From assembly GCA_963753225.1 (NCBI GenBank), contig CAVWBQ010000010.1, positions 62,001-126,000 of the forward strand: 64,000 nucleotides of DNA, read 5' to 3'. The stretch's first letter is position 1. Each line of letters starts with the position of its first letter. Shown piece after piece: positions 52,269-60,155 of this stretch. Position numbers and translations under genes: made by a program. This DNA comes from Palsa-504 sp963753225. GTDB lineage: Bacteria; Actinomycetota; Actinomycetes; Streptosporangiales; Streptosporangiaceae. The notes under the pieces are model-generated. The model had not been told where the DNA came from and did no database searches. It worked only from the letters and a program-made list of their open reading frames with translations.

Positions 52269-52508
52269 TCAGCCTGCTGCCCGCAGATATGCTGCCGCAT
52301 CGGCATCGGCATCGGCATCGGCTAGCCGAGCAGAACGTCCTAGCTTTGATCGCAGGCCCGCCGCGGCGCGCACCTTGCCGCGGGCCTGGCTGAACGATCC
52401 TGAGATGGCGGCGGCGAGTTGGCCGAGCCGCTCATCGGCGGCACGCTGCTCAGAGGTCGTGTTGGCGCGCGCTGTGTCCCATAGCTGAGAACTCTGGTAC
52501 GGCATCAT
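52269..52508 (-). CDS. small protein with Asp-Ala repeat
   Basis: A 79-residue protein: MMPYQSSQLWDTARANTTSE, QRAADERLGQLAAAISGSFS, QARGKVRAAAGL and, near the end, LADADADADAAAYLRAAG. The DADADADA stretch comes from four tandem GCATCG units (52300-52320). GGAGGAG precedes the first ATG at 6 bp. Small proteins of this type occur in Streptosporangiales, family unnamed. Confidence 0.6.
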   Translation of the reverse strand: MMPYQSSQLWDTARANTTSEQRAADERLGQLAAAISGSFSQARGKVRAAAGLRSKLGRSARLADADADADAAAYLRAAG

Positions 52509-52859
52509 GGCCTGCTCCTCCAGCATCGCGTTATGCCTGCCAGGCACCCCGGTAACGACCCGCGGTTGCCGTCTGTCATCAGCACGACGAACGGCAATGC
52601 CCCGAATGGACAGCGGCGCCATACCGCGCGGGGCCCGAAGCGCGCGGTAGCGAACTTCGCAGAATGCCGGGACCGTCCTCCACGGCTTCGCGTGCTTAAT
52701 GATCTCAGGTGAACCTGCGTAAAATTCCAGGTGAACTACGCGATGACCTGGGCAGCCAGATCCCCGCAGGGCTCTATCCACGTCATCCGCAGGAGCACAG
52801 GGAAACAAGAACTGTCCAGGTCAGCCGGGCAAACTGACGACAAGTTCGAGGGCGAGTTG
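52509..52859. other. intergenic region between the small protein and VIT1 genes
   Basis: No gene in 351 bp. Contains the divergent promoters of its neighbours. No distinct motif seen. Confidence 0.4.
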
Positions 52860-53537
52860 ATGGTCAAGGGCGCCGCGGGAAGCATCATCGAGTGGGTGCG
52901 TCCGCACGTACCCGAATCCAGCGACGGAATTCTGACCTCGGCCGGGATCTGCGAAGGATTCGCCGGCGCCGGCGTCGGCTCGAGCGTGCTCATATTCGCC
53001 GGGTTCGCCGGGCTCGTGGCCGGGACACTCGCCATGGGCGCCGTCGAGTACTCCAAACTACGTGCCGAGCGCGACCAGCAGGTGGCCCAGCTGGCCAGGG
53101 AACGAGTCCAGATCGAGACCGCGCCCGATGCGGAACTCGATGAGCTGACCCAGCTGTACGTGTCCCGTGGTCTTTCCCCTGGCCTCGCCAGACAGGTCGC
53201 AATCGAACTGACTGCTCACGATGCGCTGGCAGCGCATGCCGAGGCGGAGCATGGCATCACGCTCGCCTCCCTGACTTCTCCGCTCCACGATGCGCTAGCG
53301 GTCGGCGTGGCGTTCGCGGCGGGCGCCATGCTTCCCTGGCTGGCCATGGTGCTGATACCCGGGCCGTCGAGAGCGCCTGTGACCTTCGTAATCGTGCTGC
53401 TGGCATTGGCGTTGACGGGTTGGATCTCGGCGCGGATGTCGGACGTCCACCCGGTGCTTCCGATAATACGCACGGCAGGGATCGGTGTTCTGTCGATGCT
53501 GATCACTTACATCGCTGGTCTGGTGCTCCATCCGTGA
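52860..53537 (+). CDS. VIT1/CCC1-family transporter
   Basis: A 225-residue, five-helix iron/manganese transporter: SSDGILTSAGICEGFAGAGV, FAGFAGLVAGTLAMGAVEYS, then the cytosolic metal-binding helices (QLARERVQIETAPDAELDEL, YVSRGLSPGLARQVAIEL, HDALAAHAEAEHGI) and three C-terminal helices. Acidic and Met residues on helix 1 are conserved. It probably exports Fe2+ or Mn2+ to protect against excess metal. ATG at 52860 follows GAGGGCGAG. Confidence 0.88.
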   Translation: MVKGAAGSIIEWVRPHVPESSDGILTSAGICEGFAGAGVGSSVLIFAGFAGLVAGTLAMGAVEYSKLRAERDQQVAQLARERVQIETAPDAELDELTQLYVSRGLSPGLARQVAIELTAHDALAAHAEAEHGITLASLTSPLHDALAVGVAFAAGAMLPWLAMVLIPGPSRAPVTFVIVLLALALTGWISARMSDVHPVLPIIRTAGIGVLSMLITYIAGLVLHP

Positions 53538-53556
53538 TATCTACGGCTGGAGCAGC

Positions 53557-54300
53557 CTAGGGCTGAAACCACAGCCTGTAAACGATGAATGACGGTACTC
53601 CGACGAGAGGGCCGAGATCATCCGGGAAGAGCCGCAGCGCCTCAGCTGACGGCTGCGGCTCGGCGACCCGGTCCACCTTGAACCCGGCGTCCGCGAATGC
53701 GCCGAGGGAAGCCGCCAGCGGCCTGCGCCAGAACTGCTGTGTCACCTCGACGTCGGCCTTGCGCCAGGTATCGGATACCAGCTCGGTGTCGAAGTAGCCA
53801 CCACCCTGGTGAGGGCTGCGCGGCCCGAATGGGTGATCGAGGGAGATAACAGCCCAGCCGCCGGGCCGGAGGGCTGAGGCGAACGACCGCAGCGGAACGC
53901 TCCAGTCTGCGACGTAGTGCAGCGCAAGGGAGCAGGTGATGCCATCGAGCGACCTGGGTTCCAGCGGCAGTGGCTTGGCTAGGTCGGCGACTAGGAACCG
54001 GCCCCGTCCGGCGCAGCGAAGCTCAGCTTCCCCGATCATCCGGGGGCTAATGTCGACGGCGACGATATCGGCGCCCTGTTCTAGTAGCCACTGTGCCTGC
54101 GCTCCGGATCCGCAGCCTGCATCCAGCACGGCGGCACCATGCAAGTCGCCGGGTACCAGTGACCTGAGAGCAGGCCGCTCCAGGAGCCCGTTAAATGGCC
54201 CTTCGTCGGTGGTCGATGACCACACTGCCGCCAGCCGGTCGTATGCCTCACGGGTTCGCAGCGTGTGCTCAGCTTGGTTGTCTGGCATGTCAGTGGTCAC
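53557..54300 (-). CDS. class I SAM-dependent methyltransferase
   Basis: A 247-residue Rossmann methyltransferase. Motif I VLDAGCGSGAQAQWLLEQGA, motif II VAVDISPRMI, post-I FLVADLAKPLPLEPRSLDGI, motif IV SLALHYVADW. Domain type UbiE/Methyltransf_11. The GTG or the downstream ATG (MPDNQ) may start it. Substrate unknown. Confidence 0.9.
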   Translation of the reverse strand: MTTDMPDNQAEHTLRTREAYDRLAAVWSSTTDEGPFNGLLERPALRSLVPGDLHGAAVLDAGCGSGAQAQWLLEQGADIVAVDISPRMIGEAELRCAGRGRFLVADLAKPLPLEPRSLDGITCSLALHYVADWSVPLRSFASALRPGGWAVISLDHPFGPRSPHQGGGYFDTELVSDTWRKADVEVTQQFWRRPLAASLGAFADAGFKVDRVAEPQPSAEALRLFPDDLGPLVGVPSFIVYRLWFQP

Positions 54301-54567
54301 CGGCAGAGCTTAGCCAGGGTCTGTCCAGACTGTGCGACGCAGCGTAAACTCCCGTCCCGAGTAGCGTCGCCGGGCAAGGTCCTCGAGGTCGATGTCAGCC
54401 GGAGGACAACACTCCAGCGGGCCAGGCGCAGGGGGGACGCGGACCGGCGCAGCCGCACCCAGGGGAGGGGCAGTTATGCGAGTCATGGCTAAGATCACGA
54501 TCCCGGTCGAGTCCGGTAGCCGGGCGGTCAAGGACGGGAGCATCGCGCTGACGTACGGGCGCGGCCA

Positions 54568-55107
54568 CTATGGGTACCGGGCATCCAGGGTCGTGGTGAC
54601 GCGTCCGGTGGCGATGTCGTAGACGTGGCCGGACACGCTCACCTTCGGTGAGAGCAAGGGCGAGGCGAGCAGGCGCTCGACGTCGGCCTTGACGGTGGTA
54701 TGCGGGTCGGCGACCGCGGAGGCGCCCAGTGCCGCCTCCGGGACTCCGGTCGCGTCGGCGGCCCGGCGCCGGAAATCAGGGTCGGCGAGAAAGCCGGTTC
54801 CGCACTGCGTGTGGTGAACGACCGCGACCTCGAACAGCGTGTCCGCCGGGCCCTCGCGGCCGAACAGCTGCTCTGCGAGGAATGCCAGGTAGGCGATGTC
54901 GTCGATGACGGCCGGGGTGACGCGTCCTCCCGCGTTGCGGATGACGGGAGCGTCTGCGAGCTGAAGTCCGAGGACGATGGCGGGGTCGACCCGGTGGTCG
55001 AGGCAGGTGACGACGAGCACCTGCGCTGTGGGCAGGCCGAGCGCCACCGGGGTGTAGGTACGGGCGAACTGCTCGTTGCGGCCGAGCAGGGGGGTCATCC
55101 TGGTCAT
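54568..55107 (-). CDS. beta-carbonic anhydrase
   Basis: A 179-residue protein. Zinc ligands C in VVTCLDHRVDPAIVLGL, H in VVHHTQCGTGF and C in TQCGTG fit the beta-class, with D in CLDHR as the proton-shuttling pair residue. It overlaps the start of the alpha/beta hydrolase gene on the same strand (ATGA), so both are one transcript. Confidence 0.88.
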   Translation of the reverse strand: MTRMTPLLGRNEQFARTYTPVALGLPTAQVLVVTCLDHRVDPAIVLGLQLADAPVIRNAGGRVTPAVIDDIAYLAFLAEQLFGREGPADTLFEVAVVHHTQCGTGFLADPDFRRRAADATGVPEAALGASAVADPHTTVKADVERLLASPLLSPKVSVSGHVYDIATGRVTTTLDARYP

Positions 55108-56195
55108 GCTGGTTCCGTTTCGTGTCGAGGGGCCATCTCGGCGGTGGCGGGGACCGGGGTGCCCACGCCGTGGCGGACCGCGATGTCACGGATGGCCGCG
55201 GCGAGGAGGTCCGGGTGTTCGCTGGTGGTCAGGTGGCCGCCGGGAAAGGTCAGGACTTCGGCCTGGGGCACCCGCTCGCGGGCGGCCGGGATCTGCCGGT
55301 GCTCGTAGGGGTCCTCGTCGCTGCCGCCGACGTAGAGCCCGACCGCGCCGTCTAGCTCGCGGGCGATCGCGGCCAGATCCCAGCGTTGCGCGTGGCGGCC
55401 GTGCTCGCTGACGAACCCCGCGGCGTTGTGCAGGAACGCCGCTCCGTCCCGGCGGGTGACCGACGACCATAGCTCGCCGAGTTCTTCCGGGGCGGGACGG
55501 TAGCCGCGGGAGTACATGCGCGCCTGCGTCATCGCAGTGGCGAACACGCGCGGCGAGCGCTGCGCCCGCTGCATTCCAAGTGCGCCCAGCGGGGTGCGCA
55601 GCAGCGGCGTACCCCGCCACGGGTGCGTGTGCGCGTCAGCGAACAGGCCGCCGTTCACCATGAACGCGGCCGTTATCACTGGCCCGGCGGTGCCGCGAGA
55701 GGCGGCCCGCTCCGGCTGGCGGCGTTCCGGCTGGCGGCGCAGCAGTTCGAGCAGAGCCAGTGACGTGTAGTCGAAGGTGACGACGACGGTACGGCGCACA
55801 CCGTGGTACCGCCATAGCGCCTCGACCAGGTCCGCGCGCTCGAAGGTGGAGTACGGGTAGTCCCGGGGCTTGTCCGAGTCACCCTGCCCCACCGGCTCCG
55901 CGTACAGCCGCGGGCCGAGGTCGTCACCGAGCATCCGGTCCACCTGCGCCCAGCCGTAGGAGCCGTCCGGGAATCCGGGCAGCAGCGTGAGCCAGATCGT
56001 GTCCGCGTCCCGCTCCGCGCCGGCGACGCGCTCGAAGACCCGAAGCGCGCCCGGGGTCGCGACGGCCTCCTCCTCGGTCAGCACGCGCGCAGATTCCGGG
56101 TCGTACGGGATCCGCTGCCCGCCGCCGAACCATTCCGCCGCCGTTACCAGCGCCTGGTCCCGCCGTGGCGGATCCGTCGTGTTGTACCTGCCCAT
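55104..56195 (-). CDS. alpha/beta hydrolase with Asp at the nucleophile position
   Basis: A 363-residue hydrolase. LTLLPGFPDGSYGWAQVDRM is the oxyanion-hole HGxPG-like region, VVVTFDYTSLALLELL replaces GxSxG with a nucleophilic Asp (as in epoxide hydrolases and haloalkane dehalogenases), and H in PGGHLTTSEHPDLLA is the catalytic base. A 15-bp repeat (55712-55741) gives RRQPERRQPER. Coupled by ATGA to the carbonic anhydrase gene and divergent from a TetR gene, with two operators between. Confidence 0.82.
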   Translation of the reverse strand: MGRYNTTDPPRRDQALVTAAEWFGGGQRIPYDPESARVLTEEEAVATPGALRVFERVAGAERDADTIWLTLLPGFPDGSYGWAQVDRMLGDDLGPRLYAEPVGQGDSDKPRDYPYSTFERADLVEALWRYHGVRRTVVVTFDYTSLALLELLRRQPERRQPERAASRGTAGPVITAAFMVNGGLFADAHTHPWRGTPLLRTPLGALGMQRAQRSPRVFATAMTQARMYSRGYRPAPEELGELWSSVTRRDGAAFLHNAAGFVSEHGRHAQRWDLAAIARELDGAVGLYVGGSDEDPYEHRQIPAARERVPQAEVLTFPGGHLTTSEHPDLLAAAIRDIAVRHGVGTPVPATAEMAPRHETEPA

Positions 56196-56217
56196 CGGGA
56201 GCCTCCCTCAGTATTTA

Positions 56218-56260
56218 GTGGACACTGTACACATTAATCAAGATTGTGGACGCTGTCCAC
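56218..56260. promoter_or_regulatory. tandem TetR operators
   Basis: Two copies of a 15-bp dyad lie between the divergent hydrolase and TetR genes: GTGGACACTGTACAC at 56218-56232 (one mismatch in the arms) and GTGGACGCTGTCCAC at 56246-56260 (perfect 6-bp arms, 3-nt centre). Start-to-start spacing is 28 bp. Confidence 0.8.
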
Positions 56261-56277
56261 TTTGTTATCCTGTCGCC

Positions 56278-56940
56278 GTGACGGCCAGCCGATCAGCAGA
56301 GGTGAAAGACCAAGCTGTCGCGGAGCGACGGCGGCGTCCGCGAGGCGCCGTCCGCGACGGCCTGGTTGCCGCGGGGCTCGAGCTGGCCCGGACCGGCGGC
56401 CCGGACGCCGTGGTCCTCCGTGAAGCGACCCGGATGGTGGGCGTGGTGCCTAATGCCGCTTACCGGCACTTCGCCGACCGTGACGAGCTGCTGGCTGCGG
56501 TCTGCGCGGCGGCGATGGGCGAGCTCGCCGACCGCATGGCCGCCGACGTCGCCCGCGTGCCCGGCGAGCACGGCGATGCCGCCGCGGCCCGCCGGCGACT
56601 GGGCGCGATCGGTACCGCGTACCTGGAATTCGCTCGTGAGGAACCGGGGTTGTTCGCGACCGCGTTCGCCTTGCCCCAGCAACACGGCTACGGCGCCCCG
56701 GACGACGGGACCGGGCGGGACCGCACGCCCCTTGGTCAGCTCCGCACCGTGCTCGACGAACTGGTCGACGCCGGCGTGCTCCGCCGGCAGCGCCGCGACG
56801 GCATCGAGTACCCCATCTGGTCCGCGGTGCACGGGCTGGCCGTGCTCGCCGGGCAAGGCCCCCTGCGCGACATCCCTGATGCCACCCGGCGGCACCTCGA
56901 CGAGCTGACTCTGACCTTCATCGGCGAGGGCCTGGCCTGA
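56278..56940 (+). CDS. TetR-family transcriptional repressor
   Basis: A 220-residue TetR protein. The helix-turn-helix is REATRMVGVVPNAAYRHFAD, followed by DELLAAVCAAAM. The C-terminal ligand domain (LEFAREEPGLFATAFALPQQ) is of the TetR_C_13/WHG type. It is the first gene on the right of the divergent promoter with the double operator, so it should repress the hydrolase/carbonic anhydrase operon and itself, relieved by an unknown ligand, perhaps the hydrolase substrate. Confidence 0.92.
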   Translation: MTASRSAEVKDQAVAERRRRPRGAVRDGLVAAGLELARTGGPDAVVLREATRMVGVVPNAAYRHFADRDELLAAVCAAAMGELADRMAADVARVPGEHGDAAAARRRLGAIGTAYLEFAREEPGLFATAFALPQQHGYGAPDDGTGRDRTPLGQLRTVLDELVDAGVLRRQRRDGIEYPIWSAVHGLAVLAGQGPLRDIPDATRRHLDELTLTFIGEGLA

Positions 56941-56950
56941 TCAGGCTAGT

Positions 56951-57784
56951 TCAGTAGCGAAGCTCCGCTACGACCCCGTAGTGGTCAGATATCTGGTCCT
57001 GGTCAGGCGGGCGGACGCCGAGCCGCGCGCATCGGATCGGGTGCCCGACGCCGTGGCGCCGCGGCCAGGCGGAGAAGATGTAGTCGAAGCGCCGGTTGGG
57101 GTACAGGCCGATAGCGGCAAGGGGATTGCTGTTGGACCAGGTATAGCCGGGAGAGCCGTCTCCTGCCATCTCCCAGCTGTCGTAGAAGACCAGGCCGGGA
57201 CTCGCGGGGGCGGAACGGCCGGTGAGCATCCTGATCTCGTCGGAATCGGGCCCGGCGTTGAAATCACCGCAGACGATGACGAGATCGCGCTTCGGAGCGA
57301 CTTCCTTGACGAACGACTCCAGCTGCCTCACCTGGGCCTGGCGGATGCCGCTGGCATCGAGTGGATAGTCGAGCACCACCGCGAACAGCTGGATGGTCCC
57401 GCGCTCGCCATCCACCACGACATGCACGACCTCCCCGAAGCCCGCGCCGTCTTCCGAGCGCAACGGGAGACGCTGCGGCTCACTCATCGGCCACCGGCAA
57501 ACCAGGCCGATTCCCGAGACCCAGTCCTCCTGCTCCCAGTCACCCGTGAAATGGTGGTACGGCAATCCGAGCCTGCGGGCAACCCGCTCAGGCTGGCTCG
57601 ATTCGCCGCAGCGCCAGGCTTCTACCAGGCAGATCACGTCGGGCTCGACCTCGGCGAGGGTGTCCTCCAGGGCGGTCTGCCGAGTCTCCCACCGCGGCCC
57701 GTACCGCCCCCAGACATTCCACGTGACCACCCGGACGGCCGACTCCGCCAGCGAGCCATACGGGGCATAGGGATCGAAGGCCAC
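56951..57784 (-). CDS. endonuclease/exonuclease/phosphatase (EEP) family protein
   Basis: A 277-residue EEP-fold hydrolase. RVVTWNVWGRYGPRWETRQ (N and metal site start), DVICLVEAWR (E), IVCGDFNAGPDSDEIRML (GDFN), FDYIFSAW, and C-terminal SDHYGVVAEL (SDH) mark all active-site groups. It could cleave phosphodiesters of nucleic acids or lipids. Ends tail to tail with the TetR gene. Confidence 0.9.
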   Translation of the reverse strand: MAFDPYAPYGSLAESAVRVVTWNVWGRYGPRWETRQTALEDTLAEVEPDVICLVEAWRCGESSQPERVARRLGLPYHHFTGDWEQEDWVSGIGLVCRWPMSEPQRLPLRSEDGAGFGEVVHVVVDGERGTIQLFAVVLDYPLDASGIRQAQVRQLESFVKEVAPKRDLVIVCGDFNAGPDSDEIRMLTGRSAPASPGLVFYDSWEMAGDGSPGYTWSNSNPLAAIGLYPNRRFDYIFSAWPRRHGVGHPIRCARLGVRPPDQDQISDHYGVVAELRY

Positions 57785-57855
57785 ACGGCAAGTATCGCAG
57801 TGGATACGGCGACGTCGCCCGGCCTGCCTGGCACGGCGGTGCGTACGATCCGGCT

Positions 57856-58317
57856 GTGACCGAAACGTGGAAGCCCTCGGCGCCGGGTATCTTGCGTCTG
57901 CCCTCGGGCAGGCTGGTGCGGGGCCGCGGGCTCAGCCGCCCTTTGCCGGACGGTCCCGTCCCGGCCCTCGGCGTCTACCTGCTCGGACGGCGCCCGCCCG
58001 TCGTGCCGTGGGAATCGCGCTGGCTCCTGTGGCGGGACTTCCGGCTGCCTGCCGTCGAGGCCGAGGTGCTCCCCACGCTGACCGAGGCCTGGCGGCGCGC
58101 CGTGGCCGAACGGGTCGAGATTGCCTGCGCGGGCGGCCACGGGCGCACCGGCACCGCGCTGGCCTGCCTGGCCATTCTCAACGGCGTCCCGGGCACCGAT
58201 GCCGTCGCGTTCGTCCGCGAGCACTACGACCCGCACGCTGTCGAGACGCCTGGTCAGCGCCGCTATGTCGCCCGCTGGCATACGGCGCGTACGGGGCGTA
58301 CGAACATGGGTACATGA
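57856..58317 (+). CDS. protein-tyrosine-phosphatase-like protein
   Basis: A 153-residue dual-specificity-type phosphatase. C91-x5-R97 is CAGGHGR followed by TGTALACLA, the P-loop of PTP/DSP enzymes. GTG at 57856 is the likely start. Its stop overlaps the next gene (ATGA), a CdiA-type toxin domain protein. A cognate phospho-substrate is not apparent; the coupling suggests that it acts with the toxin, for example controlling it by dephosphorylation, which is inference. Confidence 0.83.
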   Translation: MTETWKPSAPGILRLPSGRLVRGRGLSRPLPDGPVPALGVYLLGRRPPVVPWESRWLLWRDFRLPAVEAEVLPTLTEAWRRAVAERVEIACAGGHGRTGTALACLAILNGVPGTDAVAFVREHYDPHAVETPGQRRYVARWHTARTGRTNMGT

Positions 58318-58964
58318 GCACAGACGGTCCCTCCGGCCAGCCGGAGGAGGAGCCCGATCGGCCGCGTGAAGACTGTCCAGCCAGTGAACCCGCCGACCAT
58401 CACGCGTCATCGCAAATCCGGCCCGAGACGCGCACCCGGCAGGACTACTACGACGTCCTCAGGTCCGGGCGCGGTTACGAAATCGTCAGCTTCGCGGCAT
58501 TGATGGGCGCGCGGCCCGCCTCGCAGCGTCACGAGTGGGAGATACCGCTAAGCCGGGGCGAGGTCGACCACTGCGGCCTCGGCGTGATCGATGAGCGGGC
58601 CAAGAGGTTTTCGGCAGCGGAACGCCGCATCGCAGAACACCTCGCCGACCCGGGCCCGGCGGTAGTTTCAGTGTCCGAAGGCTTCGGAATCTACGGACGC
58701 ACAGCCGATGCGCGCATGAACGGTATACCTGTCGAGTTCAAGAGCCTTGATCCGGGCGCGAGCGACCGGACGGTCAAGGCGGCTCTCAACAGCGCCAAGG
58801 GGCAGGCCCGGCATGCCGCGATCGACGCCCGCGACTCCGGCCTGACCGAGGACCAAGCCCATCGCGGCATTCGGCGATTCATTGGAACCCCGCATGGGAA
58901 CCGGCTCGACGCCGTGCTGATCATCGGGGACAACTACACCATCGACTGGAAGCGAGCCTGCTAG
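58314..58964 (+). CDS. CdiA-CT tRNase-like toxin domain protein
   Basis: A 216-residue protein. The first 40 residues are Asp/Glu/Pro-rich and disordered. From about 100 the pattern is that of the CdiA C-terminal tRNA nuclease (BECR/EndoU-like fold): SVSEGFGIYGRTADARMNGI, PVEFKSLDPGASDRTVKAAL, NSAKGQARHAAIDARDSGLT, RRFIGTPHGNRLDAVLIIGD, ending DW. There is no TPS/CdiA transport part, no signal peptide and no phage MuF part, so it is an orphan toxin module. It lies between an overlapping phosphatase gene and a probable immunity gene starting 3 bp after its stop. Confidence 0.75.
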   Translation: MSTDGPSGQPEEEPDRPREDCPASEPADHHASSQIRPETRTRQDYYDVLRSGRGYEIVSFAALMGARPASQRHEWEIPLSRGEVDHCGLGVIDERAKRFSAAERRIAEHLADPGPAVVSVSEGFGIYGRTADARMNGIPVEFKSLDPGASDRTVKAALNSAKGQARHAAIDARDSGLTEDQAHRGIRRFIGTPHGNRLDAVLIIGDNYTIDWKRAC

Positions 58965-58966
58965 TC

Positions 58967-59365
58967 ATGTCACGGCAGACATTCATCTTCGTCGGCACTC
59001 AGGCCAGGGACCCTGACCTGGTGCACCTGGTCGAACAGGCGCTCGGCGGGACCTTCAGGTCCGAAGAGGGGAGCGACCCCTACATCCGGGTCGGCACGAT
59101 GGCGGTTTACGTCGGCGGGCACGAGTTCGATGACGACGACATCGCCTGGCCGGGCGGTTCGGACATCCCGCTGCGCAGCATGTACCCGGCCATGATCGAG
59201 TTCCGTGATACCGGCGGCGACCAGCAGCGCCAGCAGGCGGTCGCCGGGCAGGTCTTCGCCGCTCTGGAGTCGGCGGCCCGGTGGCACGCCGTGTACATCG
59301 ACGATATGCAGAAGGTGCTGGACGGTTATCAGCCGCCTGGGGACGGGCCATTTCCCGCCAAATGA
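58967..59365 (+). CDS. candidate immunity protein for the CdiA-type toxin
   Basis: A 132-residue acidic protein (QTFIFVGTQARDPDLVHLVE, TMAVYVGGHEFDDDDIAWPG, YPAMIEFRDTGGDQQRQQAV, GQVFAALESAARWHAVYIDD). Its start is 3 bp after the stop of the toxin-like gene. Size, acidity and position fit an immunity protein neutralising a basic RNase. I do not recognise a named immunity family. Confidence 0.6.
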   Translation: MSRQTFIFVGTQARDPDLVHLVEQALGGTFRSEEGSDPYIRVGTMAVYVGGHEFDDDDIAWPGGSDIPLRSMYPAMIEFRDTGGDQQRQQAVAGQVFAALESAARWHAVYIDDMQKVLDGYQPPGDGPFPAK

Positions 59366-59419
59366 TCAGCCGGTAATATAGGTTGTTTCTGCCGGGCATT
59401 CACCCATCGGGAGCCAGCC

Positions 59420-59818
59420 ATGTTGCGCCGCATTCCGGTGATCGCCGCTTGTGCCGCCACGCTAGCATTCAGCGCGCTTCCAACATCTGCGGCGACCAGC
59501 CATGTTCATCGTTTCGGCATTCCCGGCGTGTACGGCGTCCACTCCTGGGGCACTTATTCTGGCGCAGGGGCGGGAATCCGGGTGACCGTGTGCGTCGAGG
59601 TTACCGCGCCGAGTGTCTACGGTGCGGCAGCGGTCGGACTGGCGTTCGATTCCAGCTACCGGCATCACCGTAACGTCAGCACCGTGACCGTCGGCTATGA
59701 CCACGCTCAGTGCCGGGCCATGGTGACGCGTTACACGAGCCACCTCGTCGTCGAGGCGTTGTCCGGGTACGAGAACGGCAAAATCCGCCAGCGCGGCAAG
59801 CTCAAGCGCGTCTACTAG
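59420..59818 (+). CDS. small secreted protein
   Basis: A 132-residue protein with a clear signal peptide (LRRIPVIAACAATLAFSALP, cleaved after SAA). The mature part is beta-rich: GVYGVHSWGTYSGAGAGIRV, TVCVEVTAPSVYGAAAVGLA, VSTVTVGYDHAQCRAMVTRY. Two cysteines could form one disulphide. Such proteins appear singly in actinomycete genomes; function unknown. It is 54 bp after the immunity gene. Confidence 0.75.
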   Translation: MLRRIPVIAACAATLAFSALPTSAATSHVHRFGIPGVYGVHSWGTYSGAGAGIRVTVCVEVTAPSVYGAAAVGLAFDSSYRHHRNVSTVTVGYDHAQCRAMVTRYTSHLVVEALSGYENGKIRQRGKLKRVY

Positions 59819-60155
59819 CATCCTTGCTGTCAATTAATGTGACGCTCTACCGAACCTTTGAGCGCGTCATGAAATAACCCGTTGCTTCGGGATTTCTGGC
59901 GCGCTGACGTGATAACAGCTGGGTCGATGTGCCGTTGGTCCGGTTAGAACAGGACCAACGGCACATCGACCCAGAACCGCCGACCCCGCACCGCCGCCAC
60001 GGCTACTGCCCCGCCCGCTCGCACCCGAGATCAGACCAGCGTGTTAATAACTGACGCGCCCTTTTGGATAGAGCGCCACATTCATGGAAAAGCTAGCACG
60101 AGCACAACGGGCCTTTCGGCCATTCCGCGGGCCCTGAGGGCGCGCCGTGAGAGGC
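59819..60155. other. convergent gene-end region
   Basis: No gene in 337 bp. The only structure is the 23-bp hairpin described at 59919-59974. Confidence 0.5.
59919..59974. terminator. 23-bp perfect hairpin between convergent genes
   Basis: 59919-59941 is the exact reverse complement of 59952-59974 with a 10-nt loop. It lies between the secreted protein gene (plus) and the NuoF-like gene (minus). No T tract. Its perfect length is unusual for an ordinary terminator. Confidence 0.8.
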
